Source of the DNA: Lottia gigantea
Taxonomy: Eukaryota > Mollusca > Gastropoda > Lottiidae
Direction of reading: 5' to 3'
Length of the DNA stretch: 64,000 nt
Assembly (NCBI RefSeq): GCF_000327385.1
Contig: NW_008708330.1
Location: 144,779-208,778 of the forward strand
The position numbers and the translations under genes are program-made. The notes below the pieces were generated by a model that saw nothing but the letters and a program-made list of their open reading frames with translations, had not been told where the DNA came from and ran no database searches. Of this stretch, positions 49,720-63,528 are shown one piece after another (position 1 is the stretch's first letter; each line of letters opens with the position of its first letter).

Positions 49720-50130
49720 ACTGTTTGGTATGTTTGTGACCATTGACATTGTTTGGTGTTGTTGTGACCAAACCTTTGACCACTGTTTGTTTGTGAGCAT
49801 TGATTAATGTTCGGTGTTGTTGTAACCACTGACCACTCCTTTGTGTTGTGACCATTGAACAATGTTCCGTGTCGTAACCACCGACCACTGTTTGTGTTGT
49901 TGTGACCACTGTTTGGTGTTGTTGTGAGCATTGATCACTGTTTGGTATGTTTGTGACCATTGACATTGTTTGGTGTTGAGACCACTGTTTGGTATTGTTG
50001 TGACCATTGACCACTGTTTGGTGTTGTTGTCACTATTGGGCACTGTGTTGTTGTTGTGGCCATTGACCAATGTTTGGTGTTGTTGTGACCATTGAGCACT
50101 GTATGCTGTTGTTGTGAGCATTGACCACTG
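49720..50130 (+). repeat. Minisatellite, about 30-bp unit, TTGTTGTGACC type
   Basis: Irregular head-to-tail copies of GTTGTTGTGACCATTGACCA then CTGTTTGGT, with shorter units mixed in. The minus strand stays open in several overlapping frames, rich in Asn, Thr and Gln, as expected from the repeat composition. Confidence 0.88.
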
Positions 50131-52812
50131 TTACAGTTTACTTGTATCGTATGATACATGATTATTGATGACTATCTGAATCATAATAGTGCTGGGTCAC
50201 CTTTGCAGTTGACTCTGTGACCATACTTAATAACTGAATTCCCTCCTAAGATTTTTCTGCTATCCAGTCATGACTCAGTAATGTGTCACAGGACACAAGC
50301 GTCTTGAAATACAATGATTTAACGTGGGAAAATATTCAAAAAAGGAAGATGTGGCAACATTTAAGAAGACTTCTTGTAGTCTAATCTGAAATTTTGAGTG
50401 ATTTAACCCCTGCATTGTCTTGTTGACTTGTTTCTCATTCTGAAGATACGGGCATGGGTTAACGAGGCAATGAGACAAATCGTCTATTATGTTGGTGGGT
50501 CTCTGTATATAAAATTTCATATAAATTTACATTTGTAGAGTACAGTGGCTGTTGAGATTATATTGTGAATATTGTTAGGTTGGTGAATTCTCTCTATTAA
50601 TATTCTCCATCTTATCTCGACATTAGGGTGTCTGCAAAAGATAAAATTCGACAGTCATAAATGACATTAAATACCACACCGCATTTTAATTATTATACTT
50701 CACGTTAAGAAAATTGAAGAGGAAAACCTGTTGAGATATATACTCCAAGGTGCTGACTGGGGTGTCTGTGGTATGACCACCAATAAGTGGACAATCCTTA
50801 TGATCTGTTGTCAGAAATATGTCAGATATTAGTGTCGTAACTGATCGACACGAGATCGGTTGATCTCATTGAAGCAGTCAATCAGTTCATAGGTTAAGAA
50901 ATCGACACTATGCCCTTGATGTCAATGTAATTGTTTCAGACAACCAATACTCTGGGATACAGATTATGAATATAATCATTAATAGAGGAACTATGGCAGA
51001 GTGTTCTGATTCTGTGGTCCCTGTCAGACGAGAAGTTGGTTGGTAGATGCCAAGTTAACGCCTGCTTCCAACCAAAGCTGTTATCGTAGATTAGGCAATC
51101 GTTGGTAGTCGTGGTAGTTGATAGTAGGATCTTGATATATTGTGTGGTTTGGTGTTCGAGAAGTGGCAAATGATATTTTAAAATAGCTATAAAACTGAAT
51201 ACTGTTGAAGACATTACAATCTTCTAAATATGGCCCCTATCGTAGACTTCTCCAGCACATAAGTCATCATAATCCCACATTTAAGCTATACAGACATTCT
51301 GTAGCCAGATTCGGGGTTAGGTTTGGATTTTGTGTTTCTACCTTATTTTAGATTTGCTGTTCTTGCTCAATGTATATGATATTGAAGCAGTGACAGTGTC
51401 AGCATAAAGGTCTGGCCTGTGAGCCTCTATAATGTTCTAGAATATTTCTAATTTTTACTTTTTTACTGTAGACCACACTTCAACAGATTACACTGAAGAA
51501 TAGTCACGGTTTTTCAAAAGGAAATCAACGGAGGGTGCATTTTAATGTTTTTCAAACCTTAAAGTGAGAATTTATATGTGTATTTAATTGTTAGGTGTGT
51601 CCACAAGCACATTCGTACGTATTTTCTATTAACCTTAACTATGCAATGATACATTGATATTTTGACTATTTATTCAGTTAAAGTCCTTTTATACCACAGC
51701 TGTTAAAAAAACGTAAAACATTGCAGTAAGTTTGTGATTTAGATATACAAGGTACCCGCTGGCCCATTGATTTGCCGAACTTGCAGTTGCCACAAAAGCA
51801 TGGTCTAATGTACGACCATTGCTTATCGTAAAATCTCCCCACTGGTGACCAGGAATTTGTTGGTCTATTCTTAGATTTTGTCCATCTGTGGTGTCCTAAC
51901 TACAGTGTAGTTTCTACGGGTGTGGGTAGGTGGGGCATCCCCCACACCAATAATTTGGCTGGCCTGGCGTTTGCATACCGCGCCTCCCCCAAACTATTAA
52001 GTTCTTAAATGCCTGTTGCTATTTTATAGAAACACCACTGCTACGATGTAACTTTATAAAGGGACACTGCAAGCTTTCAGTATAATGATGGCACATGGAT
52101 AAAAGTCGCACATAGGAGCTTTAGCGATTTTGTTAGCTTATGTACATAATTTGGTGAATTAAATTAATTCGATTTCAAAGGAAGTTTAAATGTATTTTGA
52201 AACATATTTCAATTTGTCCTTTTTTATCATTAGAATGCTAGAAACTAGGTTATGCATTCGAGTTGTTGATAATAAACATGGAAAATAAAAAAGTTATGTG
52301 ACCCAAAAAGTTTTTTAGATGTGTTTTCATTGTTTAAATTTTGAAAGATATGTAATGAAATAGTTAGTAAAATGACCTGGCGTGTTGAAACATTCATTGA
52401 TAGGATTGTCTAACACTCGCAGCGATCAGTGGGTTGAATTTAAACACTTAGATTTCAAAAGTAAATACAATTGTTAACAAAAAGTGAGTTACATTGAAAT
52501 CGCCTCTTTGTTAACGTTATCGGAATGCTTGTTGGGATAACGTCATCTAAGTTTTCAAAGGACCCATTCTTATTACTCTTGTATGAGATACTAACTTTTT
52601 ACCGAACGTGTCTTACAAGTGAAAAAATTCTACTAGATTTCAAATTCACTTTAATCTTTGTATTGTTATCTTAGACAAGCAAATCTCTTCAAGCTTAGTT
52701 TCTTAATCCGGTCTTGATGTACTCAAATATCGTCTAGTTACTAAACAGTTAAAATAGTTAGAATGTGTCATATGTAATATAATCATAATTCTCTATATAT
52801 CATTTAAATAGT

Positions 52813-53515
52813 CCTTCACACTAGTGTTCTAAATCAAATCTAGATTCAATCCGGATTATAACCCCTTCACACTAGTGCTTTAAATCAAATCTAGATTGAA
52901 TCTTGATTATAGGCCTAACCCCTTCACACTAGTGTTTTAAATAAAATCTAGATTCAATTCGGATTATAACCCCTTCACACTAGTGTTTTAAATCAAATCT
53001 AGATTCAGTCCGAATTATAACCCCTTCACACTGGTGTTTTAAATCAAATCTAGATTCAATCCGGATTATAACCCCTTCACACTAGTGTTTTAAATCAAAT
53101 CTAGATTCAATCCGAATTATAACCCCTTCACGCTAGTGTTTTGAATCAAATCTAAATTCAATTTTGATTATAACCCCTACACACTGGTGTTTTAAATCAA
53201 ATCTAGATTCAATCGGATTGTAACACCTTCACACTAGGGTTTTAAATCAAATCTAGATTCAATCGGATTGTAACACCTTCACACTAGTGTTTTAAATCAA
53301 ATCTAGATTCAATCGGATTGTAACACCTTCACACTAGGGTTTTAAATCAAATCTAGATTCAATCGGATTGTAACACCTTCACACTAGTGTTTTAAATCAA
53401 ATCTAGATTCAATCGGATTGTAACACCTTCACACTGGTGTTTTACATCAAATCTAGCTTCAATCTCGATTATAACCCCTTCACATTGGTGTTTTAAATAA
53501 AATCTAGATTCAATC
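52813..53515 (+). repeat. Satellite of about 53 bp with palindromic blocks, about 14 copies
   Basis: Typical unit: CCTTCACACTAGTGTTTTAA, then ATCAAATCTAGATTCAATCC and GGATTATAACCC. Three perfect 10-bp palindromes can be read in one unit: ACACTAGTGT, AATCTAGATT and AATCCGGATT. Later copies (about 53210-53440) replace the third block with CAATCGGATTG and GTAACACC. Confidence 0.95.
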
Positions 53516-54462
53516 TGACAACCGACTAATTTCATTACTTCAGCTCACGACCATACCTCATTGCCCCTCCGGGTATATTACTTGCCCCTGATGAAAGCAA
53601 AACAAAAAGTCGGTTAGTAGTAATTAATTTGTTTTGAAAGTAAGAACGTGTTTTGAAAGTAAGAAAGTGTTTTGACCATCGACGTTACGTCATTGTCCTT
53701 TTTTAATTACGTAAGAGGAAAGGAAAAAGCAAATATTTGTCGGGTTAGCACTAATTAATTCGTTATGAAAGTAAGAAACGTCATCAAGATGTTCAGATAG
53801 CCTGTATATATTTAGTTCCTATCATAATGATTTGAATAAATATTTATCATGAACGGAAGTGATATATTTACCTCCTAGGGTACAGTTGTGTAAACGCCTA
53901 GTCATAAACATTGCAGCTTAGTCATACCCATTACATTATTATATAGCACTCTGTAGGATATAAGAGTGATAAGGTCTTTAAAAAAGTATCAAAGATTTAA
54001 AGAAACCTGTAAATTATTAAGGTTATCATCTCATCTACTGAAGGTTAAATTTCAAGGACTTTAAGTCAATTCTTAAAAAGTCATTATCATAAACAGCTCA
54101 ACATAATCTGCGTTAAGTTTTTGATAACCATAGTGAAATATTAATTTCATGATTCCAATATAACGTTAGTTTTAATGGTTGAGAAAATCAGTGATATTTT
54201 TTACACTAAATATTGTTGTCGTTTATTTTCTCTTTAAATACTGTCCATGTGAACTCATCCATTTTCGGGTTAAAAGACATCTACAAGATTAGATAAAGCA
54301 TAGTTTTTATGATTTCTACAAGCAGAGTATCTTAGATATACCTGTCCATTATCACCTTTCTCTTTCAAAATCTTAATCCCTCCATCGACTAATCAGAATA
54401 CGCTTGTCCCGTTCTTGATCTGAAGGTTACTACATCTTATTCTCTGCTTACAACTACATCTC

Positions 54463-54682
54463 TTAAAGTGAGAGGGGTGCCATTTTGGGGGTTGATTTGA
54501 GTCGTCATTTTAACATTGAAACGTGGATAATTTTAGACACACATGGATTTTAAGGCTCAAATTTCGTTTCGATGGTGAGCTGTGAACACTGACACTGTAT
54601 TACTGATTGGCCAAGCTAAAAAAATCCCGTTTGAGATTAAAGTATGATTGGTCAAAAAGAATGGTGCATCTGTCCTTTTAGC
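54463..54682 (-). mobile_element. MITE family C copy, reverse orientation, shortened
   Basis: Begins TTAAAGTGAGAGGGGTGCCA and ends CTGTCCTTTTAGCAACC. On the minus strand it follows the copy at 62837-63196: CACCATCGAAACG, AAAATCCATGTGTG, ATTATCCACGTTTCAATG and TCAACCCCCAAAATGG. A middle segment present in the other copy is missing. Confidence 0.75.
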
Positions 54683-57600
54683 AACCTTTTATTTGCTACA
54701 TTGACTTTGTCATCTCATTGTGCCGCTTGCAACATCAAATTTCCTCTATGTAAGTCAGAACTACATCCATGTCTTTCCTAGACATACTAGACATTGGTCT
54801 GGATAAACCAGAATTTCTGTCCACCAGCCAATTTTCTAACACACAAGCCCCTTTCTGTACATGGAGCCAATTTACCGTTTGCAAGTTACATCACCAACCG
54901 TATAAAATCTTTTGTTTATTTCATTTCTCAAAACCTTGCCAAATGAAATTTTATTGGTCAATATTCGTTGTTTGAATTCAAACAATATTTAAACTTTTCT
55001 TCATACGGCTAATGTTGCAGGAATAACATTAAAATCCAAATTGGCAACAATAAATATGTAGTGAAACTGATGTATGGTTCTAACTTTATCTTATCATCAA
55101 AAGAAATAAGGAAATTGATAAGCCACCGTTTATTACATTTTTGTAGACTTTCCCAAATTGTAACATCTACATCAGAGACTATTGAAACCGAATTAAAATA
55201 AACTAGGTATTCAAAGTTTTCAGACATCTTCCTCGAAATTGGTTCTTGAATGGGTGTATATTTGGATTAAGAAGGCGTTAGAATAAATATGTCTGTCTTT
55301 GGTTGAGATGTTAAGCACACGCCTCTGTCGTTTTAGATTAAACATGTTAATCCAACTTTAAATATACATTCAACTAGTAGAAATATTAGTAGACATTTGA
55401 CTACTTATATAGTGTTGAGTACTGAATAAGTTACTAATACGTCACTACTCTCTACCTATAAAGTCGACTACAGAAATATTGTTAGACTTTCAACTGCGTC
55501 TGTAGGTATTATAAACGACATATACTTAAATACTTCTAGAGTAAAAGCTTGTCCGTATTCGGAAAAAATAGACTTGGAAAAAGCCTCTTGTAGATCTGCT
55601 GGAACAATAAACATGCACCGCGAATGTACGAAAGTGAAGGATAATGCCTGAACTATCAGAATTCTCTAATTGCACACTGCAAAGAAACGCCTTCATAAGC
55701 TACATCTATAACATAATAGGACGATGTAAAACTTCATTGTATTTCCACTGTTAATGAATTCATGAAAAAAAAACAACCATAGTGACTGTAACAAAGTTTT
55801 CAGTACCACACTTTGTAGTGTTGAGTACCGAAAACGCTACATATATAACAAGCTTCATCAAATTCATTTATAAAGATATTCTTACTAGATACAAGTGCAA
55901 GGTTTCTCTATATAAACATATGTTGCACACCTTTAACGTCTATTTTCGACTAATGACTGCCGTTCTATCATGTTTTTGTTAAAGATGATCCGTTAAAGTA
56001 GACAGATAAACAATGATGAATAGCATCCATATTGAAACTTACTACTTCATAAATATCCCGTCTTTATTCGATATCTAGCATATTGTTATCAATGTTGGAG
56101 GTTTTCTTTTCATTTTTCGCATTCTGTGTGAATTTTTGTACCATCTTTTAAATATTTCATACTTGACAGTGTTAGCTTGTCGAAAGAAGAGACGCAGAAT
56201 TTGGACACGACTCATCTGTGACGTACATAATATATTGAACTCTCCTGTGAATGAGGAAAGGAAATGAAATGAGTTTTAACGTCTTAACTTTTGTGCTATA
56301 GATTTATCTTATGCAACCACAAGAATGGAAAGGAGACAAATAATGGAACTTGAAATGCGGCATTAACCTAGTCTTTACCGATTTCAAACTGTTTGGGGAT
56401 GTTCACAGCCTGTAGCGCTAAGGTGGTTAATAAATTAATTCGAAACACTAGTCTGTATGTGTTACGAAAGGATTTTTTTGGCAACAATTGAATATATTTT
56501 ATTTATGTAAACGGTAAAAGAACAAAATGAGGTAGCCTACTTGAAATAAACTGATATTCCAGTTCTTGTAGCTGAATGGTTTATGATGATGTATTCTTTA
56601 TGGCGCAATTTTTAAATTTGTTAAGTACATGTATGTATTATAGAATCGATTTCAACACTTTTCTAACAAATGATAAGTTTTTGATGAGGTATTTGTCATC
56701 TGCACTGTCCCAGTTCTTGCAACACCCGGTTGATGAACCACAAAACTTGACCTTATTCTGGCTGCATGAATTCTGTTTGACGTGTGATATATATCATAAA
56801 TCTTAATTGAAAATCACATTTTCTCCCGCCTACACCTCCCATAATAACTATATTTGTAGAAAGTTTATCTTAAGATGGCTGGTACTGATGAATTGTGAAC
56901 AGTTTTAGATTTTTGAAGGTATGATATCACAGATATACTTGTGCCAAGGAATTTGCCAGAACGAAGCATATTAAGTTGGGCTCTGGTCGACTGACGACTG
57001 AAAATATCATGGACACATCTCAGTCGACATCGACATTAGTAAAAAATCATATCAAGAAATTGACCGAGAAACTGTGATCAAGGCGGATTCCGACCGTTCT
57101 GCTTGACTTTCAGATTCAAGATCGCAAGCAGCTCCCACTTGTCGCCTGCCAGATGCCAGTAGGCCTTGTAGATGAAAATCCGGTTGCTCTTAGAGTAACA
57201 ACAACATGGTCGCAATTAAACAAAATTATGCTATGTGACAATTCTGTTAAAATTTTCTTTACCGATATCATACATTTATTTATGTTGATTTATAAAAAAA
57301 ACGTCTATTTTAATCCTCATGATATTCAACCAGGTAAATTTAACTAACTGATCGTTATCGTCATTTCTAAAGGAAAGAAAATTGAGGGATTGAAACACTT
57401 TATAATACAGGTGCATATATATTTATCACATATCCCGTGGTTTCAAATTGATAACTAGTAAAATTCATTCATAAAATCTGCTTGTATCGGTGTGAAATGA
57501 ATGATAACGGTATTATGACGTTTGCAACTGGTAATATAAAAATATAACTGATAATAACATTATTAAATTTACTTTGAAACTGATGATAGATTATTAGGTC

Positions 57601-58737
57601 GACGTGTTCGGGCTTCTATTATAGCAACAAGGACAAATTAATCATAATTTTGTACCTCAAAATACCGAGTTTTCATTGAAAAATGAAGTGAGATAGTTAT
57701 GTAGATAAGTTTATATTGTTCAATCTGAAGATGAAGTGATAGTTCTGGTAGAACAATAATGTTAGGATTTTTAAACATATACACCTTATATTGTTGCAGT
57801 GGCTTACTTGTTATAATGGTGTTGCTGCAAGTGTCATATTTTATTGAATTTTTAATGATAATATTTCTGAATATTTATGTTTTCGAGGAATTTCTCTCAC
57901 ATGATTTGTAGATAACTGATAACTTGGGTTAAGTTTAAAAAAAAACGACATTTAGCGTGCAAATACTGCATTGCTACGAAGAAGTTCCTAATCTCCACGC
58001 TTTTTACCAAAAGAGAGCACATGGTGGTTAGAAATCATCTAAGTAATCAACTAAATTGGAATGCATATCAAATGCATGTGTTGCGTTTGATGTATGACTC
58101 ACATGCCATGGCAATTCTCTTCTTTTGTATAAATTTCAAGGACTTCAAATCATTATCATAAACACCCTTAACATGATTGACATTCGGCTGATAACCATTC
58201 TAAAATCATGAAAATCAAATATTACGTCGTTATTACGTTTGTAGTAGTGTGAATTTAATGTTTTGTTCGAAAAAAAAAATGTGATTTTTCTTTTGCTGTT
58301 GAATCGTCAAACATAGGGTATGAATCAGGAGACATTGTAGGTCCCTTCTCATCTCCTTAATGTCTGGATCAGATGATCCCCCTCCCCCTCCCCCTACCCC
58401 CGAAATCGCGAAAATCCCTCGTCTAGATGCACACCAGAAATTATTATTAAAGACCCACCAGGGTTAGACTAAGCGAGATATCAATTGATAATCCTCTATT
58501 TTTCAACATCAATAAAAGGTAATTTGATCTGTATAATCTGATTAGTATATTAGGAATGTTTAAAGATTTTATCAAGAAATGTTAATGTGACTTTATTAGA
58601 CTTCTTAAATACTTAAATCATAATATTATACTTCTTCAAAGGCTTCCTGTACTTGTTACTAAATACGTTCACCGACGAGAATGTCTTGTTGTGATGATAA
58701 ACAGCTTTTCGATATGATCACTAAAAAACCACTTGAT

Positions 58738-59135
58738 GTTACCACAAAACATGTCTTGATCTGATCACCAACAATCTCTTGATTCGATCACTAACAATCT
58801 CTTGATTCGATCACTAACAATCTCTTGATCTGATCACCAACAATTTCTTGATCTGATCATCAACAATCTCTTGATCTGATCACCAATAACTTGTCGATAT
58901 GCTCACCAATAACTTGTCGATATGCTCACCAAAAACTCCTGTCATGATCAAAACGAATCCCTTTATCAGCTATCTCTTGTTTATGATCACCACCAATCTC
59001 TTGATTCTATTACCACCAATCTCTTGATTCATTTACCACCAATCTCTTGACTCTATCACCACTAATCTCTTGATTTACTTGTTTTTAAAGTAAATTTGAT
59101 CTCAATCTCTTGAGATGATCACCAAACTGGCTCTT
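58738..59135 (+). repeat. 23-bp minisatellite, about 15 copies
   Basis: Units of the type CAATCTCTTGATCTGATCAC then CAA. The TGATC palindromic step recurs (TGATCA in several units), and a variant block at 58885-58935 reads AACTTGTCGATATGCTCACC. Confidence 0.9.
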
Positions 59136-60656
59136 GATCTGATCATCAAACAAACCACTTTCTATCCAGGAACAACCACTACTGCTCTGATCTATGTAAT
59201 CACCTATCATTTCTCTTATTATATTCAACTGTGTTTCAACCCAACATTCGACCTCTTTTAACCACCTGAGAGGAGTATATATATATCAGTGAAAGGTATC
59301 GTCTAGTCGTGTACGATTTACAACGTAAGATTATCAAATTGTCAGAACCTTTACGTTGAATGAAGAGATAGTTTCGTAGCCAGTTAAGATTGGAGCCATT
59401 TAGACAAAACACCATCCAGTTGTCGACGCCGTTAGTGTAAAATATTTCAATGTCACCACGCTATGATTATTGAACAAATGCAATGCAGAGAATGTATATT
59501 AATCTTACAAGTAGGCTGGGAAAATAATGGGTGTTGTTTAAGTTAAATAAAGTTTCCAGCTGTTGAGGTTAAAGTTCACATATCTACTGCTAGTTTTTAC
59601 TAGTGTTACTATCTGAAAGCTCTGATTTATGATTAATTAGTGTAGTTTAAATAGGATCTATTGTATTGTGTTATTTAAGCATATTAGATTAAAAAATAGG
59701 AAAATTTTATTAAGCTCTCTTTACAGCCCATATTTCATCACTCGTTTGAAATATCTTTCTGTTTTCTTTCATGGTTTCTAAATATGACAGACCTACTGCA
59801 TGAAAATAAACTAAATATTTATTTAAAAGATTAGACATTTTATGATAATGTAAATTCGTAAAATATATGTTGATGATTTATGGCATTTTCTGTAGATAGT
59901 GTGTTCTATATTCTGTATTGTGCATAATATTACATAGTAAAACTGCAATTCCAGGTATTTTTCCATTGGAACTCTTGTAAGGTTTTGCATGGGTCTTTGG
60001 CAGGATTTAACGCTTTGGAAATCTTTTTGTGGAAATTTTCATAAAGAATAAGACAAAATGTGCAATATTTGATATACTTTTTCTTCGAGTGAAGTTTTGT
60101 TATGTAACGAAGCTGTTTACTAATTGTAAAAACCGGAAATGACAAATTTAAAATTGCATCTAACTCTTAAAAGCCACAAAGGGTTTTTAGACATCTACTG
60201 CACATATATTAATATGAAGCAGCACCACAGAATGATGGAAATCTGAAATGTACATGCAAGATAGTAACAGATTCGGTGGAATTGAATTAAAGGAAACCAA
60301 AGAAAGCTGCCAACAGTACCATATGTAATCTATTATAATAAATAATATAATAAATAATGATAAACGCAGGTGTTAGAGAATTAATATTTAATTGAACAGT
60401 TTATCATATTTATATGGTATAAGATAATGAAAATCACTACACGTCTTATCTTTCATATTGTATTCGTCAAAATATACCAAACTTTTTAATTCAGATGATT
60501 CTACAGTACCTGTAGTTTGAAATAATTTCGATCTTAGAACATATAGGAAGTAAAGGAACGAAAGAAAACAAGAATGGGGCATATATAACAAAAACATGTT
60601 GACAATCCCAGTAACAGAGTGCTATCGGGTGTACCAACAGTGGCTCAACTAAATGA

Positions 60657-60835
60657 CACAGGGCTCGTGGAATTAAGTGTTTTTGGGCCTCTCCCCTGGC
60701 AATATTTTTTTCTAAACTTATGCTCCCTTGAATTTTTTTCAGTGGGTGGAGCCCCTAAGGGGTGGTAGCCCATAGACTTGGTTCAACCAGTCCCTGTGGT
60801 AGTTAAGCCACTGTGTACCAAACGGGAAGCCTACA
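60657..60835 (+). repeat. Dispersed repeat family E, longest copy
   Basis: Reads CAGGGCTCGTGGAATTAAG, CTCTCCCCTGGCAATA, a T run, TATGCTCCCTTGAATTTTTT, GTGGGTGGAGCCCC, then AGACTTGGTTCAACCAGTCC and GGTAGTTAAGCCACTG. It matches the reverse copy at 18322-18455 on the left and the copies near 12.1-12.4 kb on the right. Confidence 0.65.
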
Positions 60836-61711
60836 AGCGACATGCGATAGAGCTCAAATTATGTTATTATTTAAGCAATTTGATTCTGACACTTGCAAAA
60901 AAGTGACATAATTTGATATTCTTCTTAGTGATAAGTTGAAACGTGTCTTTCAATGACTCCCTAACGACCAATTTAACAATATGAAAACCATAGTAATTCT
61001 GGATAAGCAATTAGCATAATATGTTTAATAAACAATTGGACGAAAACTAAATACAGTCATTGAAGACAAATGTATAGAGATTTATAATAATAAAGAGCAA
61101 ACACAGGTGTCGTTCTTATTACTTGAGACCTTAAATACAATTAGACCCAAAATACAAACACAATCACTGACAAAATTTCCTCACGTCAATCAACACGATC
61201 TAGTAGAAATAATATAGGATTAATTAGCCGTATACAGAGGGCCGATAACACAAAATACACCATGCTTAATATATTTAACAAATACAATTTCTTATCCAAA
61301 TAATCTTAGAATGAATCGGTGAAGCGTTTTGAATAAAATAATTGTTGCTTGTGTTAGTTTATTCATACCGTATTTAACATAACTTCAATATTCTTATTTA
61401 AATGAACCATTTATTAGATGAATCATGAATACGTTGACTATTATAAAAAGTTGTCTCGTATAAGTAGTAAAAAATGTCCCAGACACACTCTTTTTTAAAA
61501 TAAACCCTTAAAACTGTTTGTTGCGGTTTTTGTTCATAGCTTACTATGATCATCAGAGCTACCAAATTTGTTGTTAGGCGAAATTTAAGTTTGTGTACAG
61601 ATCTGTGGTCTAAGCAATGCATTCTGACTTCTGCTACGATCATTCTGTTTTGACCAAAGAAAACTGCTATTGTGTAAAGTAACAGGAATCGTTTGACCGA
61701 TTCACATATAA

Positions 61712-61827
61712 CAATTGACGTGGACCAAAGTGACATGGATCAATTGACGTGGACCAAAGAGATATGGATCAATTGACGTGGACCAAAGTGACATGGATCA
61801 ATTGACGTGGACCAAAGAGATATGGAT
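61712..61827 (+). repeat. 29-bp tandem repeat with alternating unit types
   Basis: Four units of ATCAATTGACGTGGACCAAA; the tail alternates GTGACATGG / GAGATATGG / GTGACATGG / GAGATATGG. The array is therefore two copies of a 58-bp pair. Confidence 0.93.
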
Positions 61828-62836
61828 CTTATTGAAGACAGGCTTTTATAAATGTTACGTAAATATCCTTTATAAAATGAATATATCTTGCGGAAGAAAG
61901 ATAGTAAAATACACGATGGTGCAACTTGAAGTCAATGTTCAGTCAAAATAAATATTGAATATAAAAAAGGTCGAATTCTAACGTATACGTATTATATAGC
62001 TAAATATCGTCAATGGTTTGTACTGTCGTTAAGTACAAAAATGTGGCACATTGAAAAGAGAAATGGCGTAGTGAAATACCAAACATATCAATAGACACAA
62101 AATAATCTATACATAAAATACAAAAATGCATACACTGTAAAATATAATATATACACTTAACAGTATTAATGTTGTCTCCGATAGAGAACTCGGGTCTTCT
62201 TGCTCTGTTATTAGCCCAAATGGTGCAGAAGAGCAGGACGTAAAACTCCATTCATTTCATTTTGCTTGCTCTGTTAAAATCACAGAACGGTAAATGACAG
62301 AATTGTCTGTAAATACATACAGTAATTAATATATTTCTATAAATAGAATATTTCTATATCGTTCTACAATGATGTATTGAGCACTATTTTAGCATCATTA
62401 TCATTATAAATGGCGAATAAGCACTGACTGCTTACAAAGTTCTGTATATTTTACTGAATATTTTTTGTACAGAAAACACTTAAAACATAATTTTTGTATG
62501 CTATGTCTAATAAGTAATTTCACGTTACATTAACGCTATGGATGACAATAGTAACCATAAAAACAGCACAGCAAGACTGTCTGTAATACAGAGATTTTTA
62601 CAGTAATGATTTACAGTGTAGTTTAAACGTTCTCCTCTCAACTTAATCTATCACACCTGATAATTACCTTATAATTAACATACTCAACATTATACAACTA
62701 ACACAATCTGTAAGAAATAACTGATGGTGGTATTAACTTAACATAAAACACATTTACTTTAAACATATTTCCTATTTATAATGTAGATGCACTGATGATA
62801 AAGACCCGACACATTATAACAGTTCTTGCACCGCCT

Positions 62837-63196
62837 TTAAAGAGACAGGTTCGACATCCGTTTGACCAATTTTACTTTAGTCTCAGAAACGATAAGTTTT
62901 TAGCTAAGCTAATCAGTAGTAAACAGTTCACCATCGAAATTTGAGCCTCCAAATCCATGTGTCCAGAATTATCCACGTTTGAATGTTAAAATGAAGACTC
63001 ATCTTTTCTTGCAACTCTGTAATGTACAGAAAAGAAATGTTTATATTGAAATAGAAAGTGAAGTTCCTAGATTGAATTATTTTTGAAAAAAATTGTGATT
63101 TTTGTACATTTCTAGTACTTCTGAAGGCTATTTACATATATTCAACACCAAAATCAACCCCCAAAAATGTCGAAAATGGCGAAACTGTTCCTTTAA
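62837..63196 (+). mobile_element. MITE family C, fuller copy, TTAA borders
   Basis: 360 bp. The left end is TTAAAGAGACAGGTTCG and the right end in reverse complement is TTAAAGGAACAGTTTCGCC, a short imperfect inverted repeat bordered by TTAA. The interior includes CACCATCGAAATTTGAGCC and CCATGTGTCCAGAATTATCC, shared with 54463-54682. No ORF. Confidence 0.75.
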
Positions 63197-63336
63197 AAAG
63201 GTGATATGCATCAAATTATGAAGTATCGACAGTTAATCGTTGCAAATGAACGTAGTATTATGCAAATATATCTTATACATTTTGATATAAATTTTAATAA
63301 AGTTACTTGACATAGCACGAGTTTCAGCAGAAGACT

Positions 63337-63528
63337 TTAAAGGGGTTATGAAAAGGTTTTCTAAACACAAAAGCTTGTAATAATATCTAAGGGCTTTTAA
63401 GATGGAGAGTTAGTGCAATTGTTAGACAAACAGACGTTTGACTGAAAATGATAATTGCGCAAATCGATGCTATCAGTACCCTTAATACACATAAAAAGTT
63501 TTAGAAAACCCTCTTGACAATCCCTCAA
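63337..63528. mobile_element. MITE family A copy, diverged
   Basis: Left end TTAAAGGGGTTATGAAAAGG, then TTTTCTAAA; the right end in reverse complement is TTGAGGGATTGTCAAGAGGG, then TTTTCTAAAA. The ACAGACGTTTGACTGAAAAT block and GATGCTATCAGTACCC match the copy at 20096-20403. Most of the left arm and centre are gone. Confidence 0.7.

Noticed and set aside
49644-50159. Several overlapping minus-strand frames rich in Asn, Thr and Gln
   Set aside because: They arise from the TTGTTGTGACC minisatellite; three frames being open at once argues against coding.
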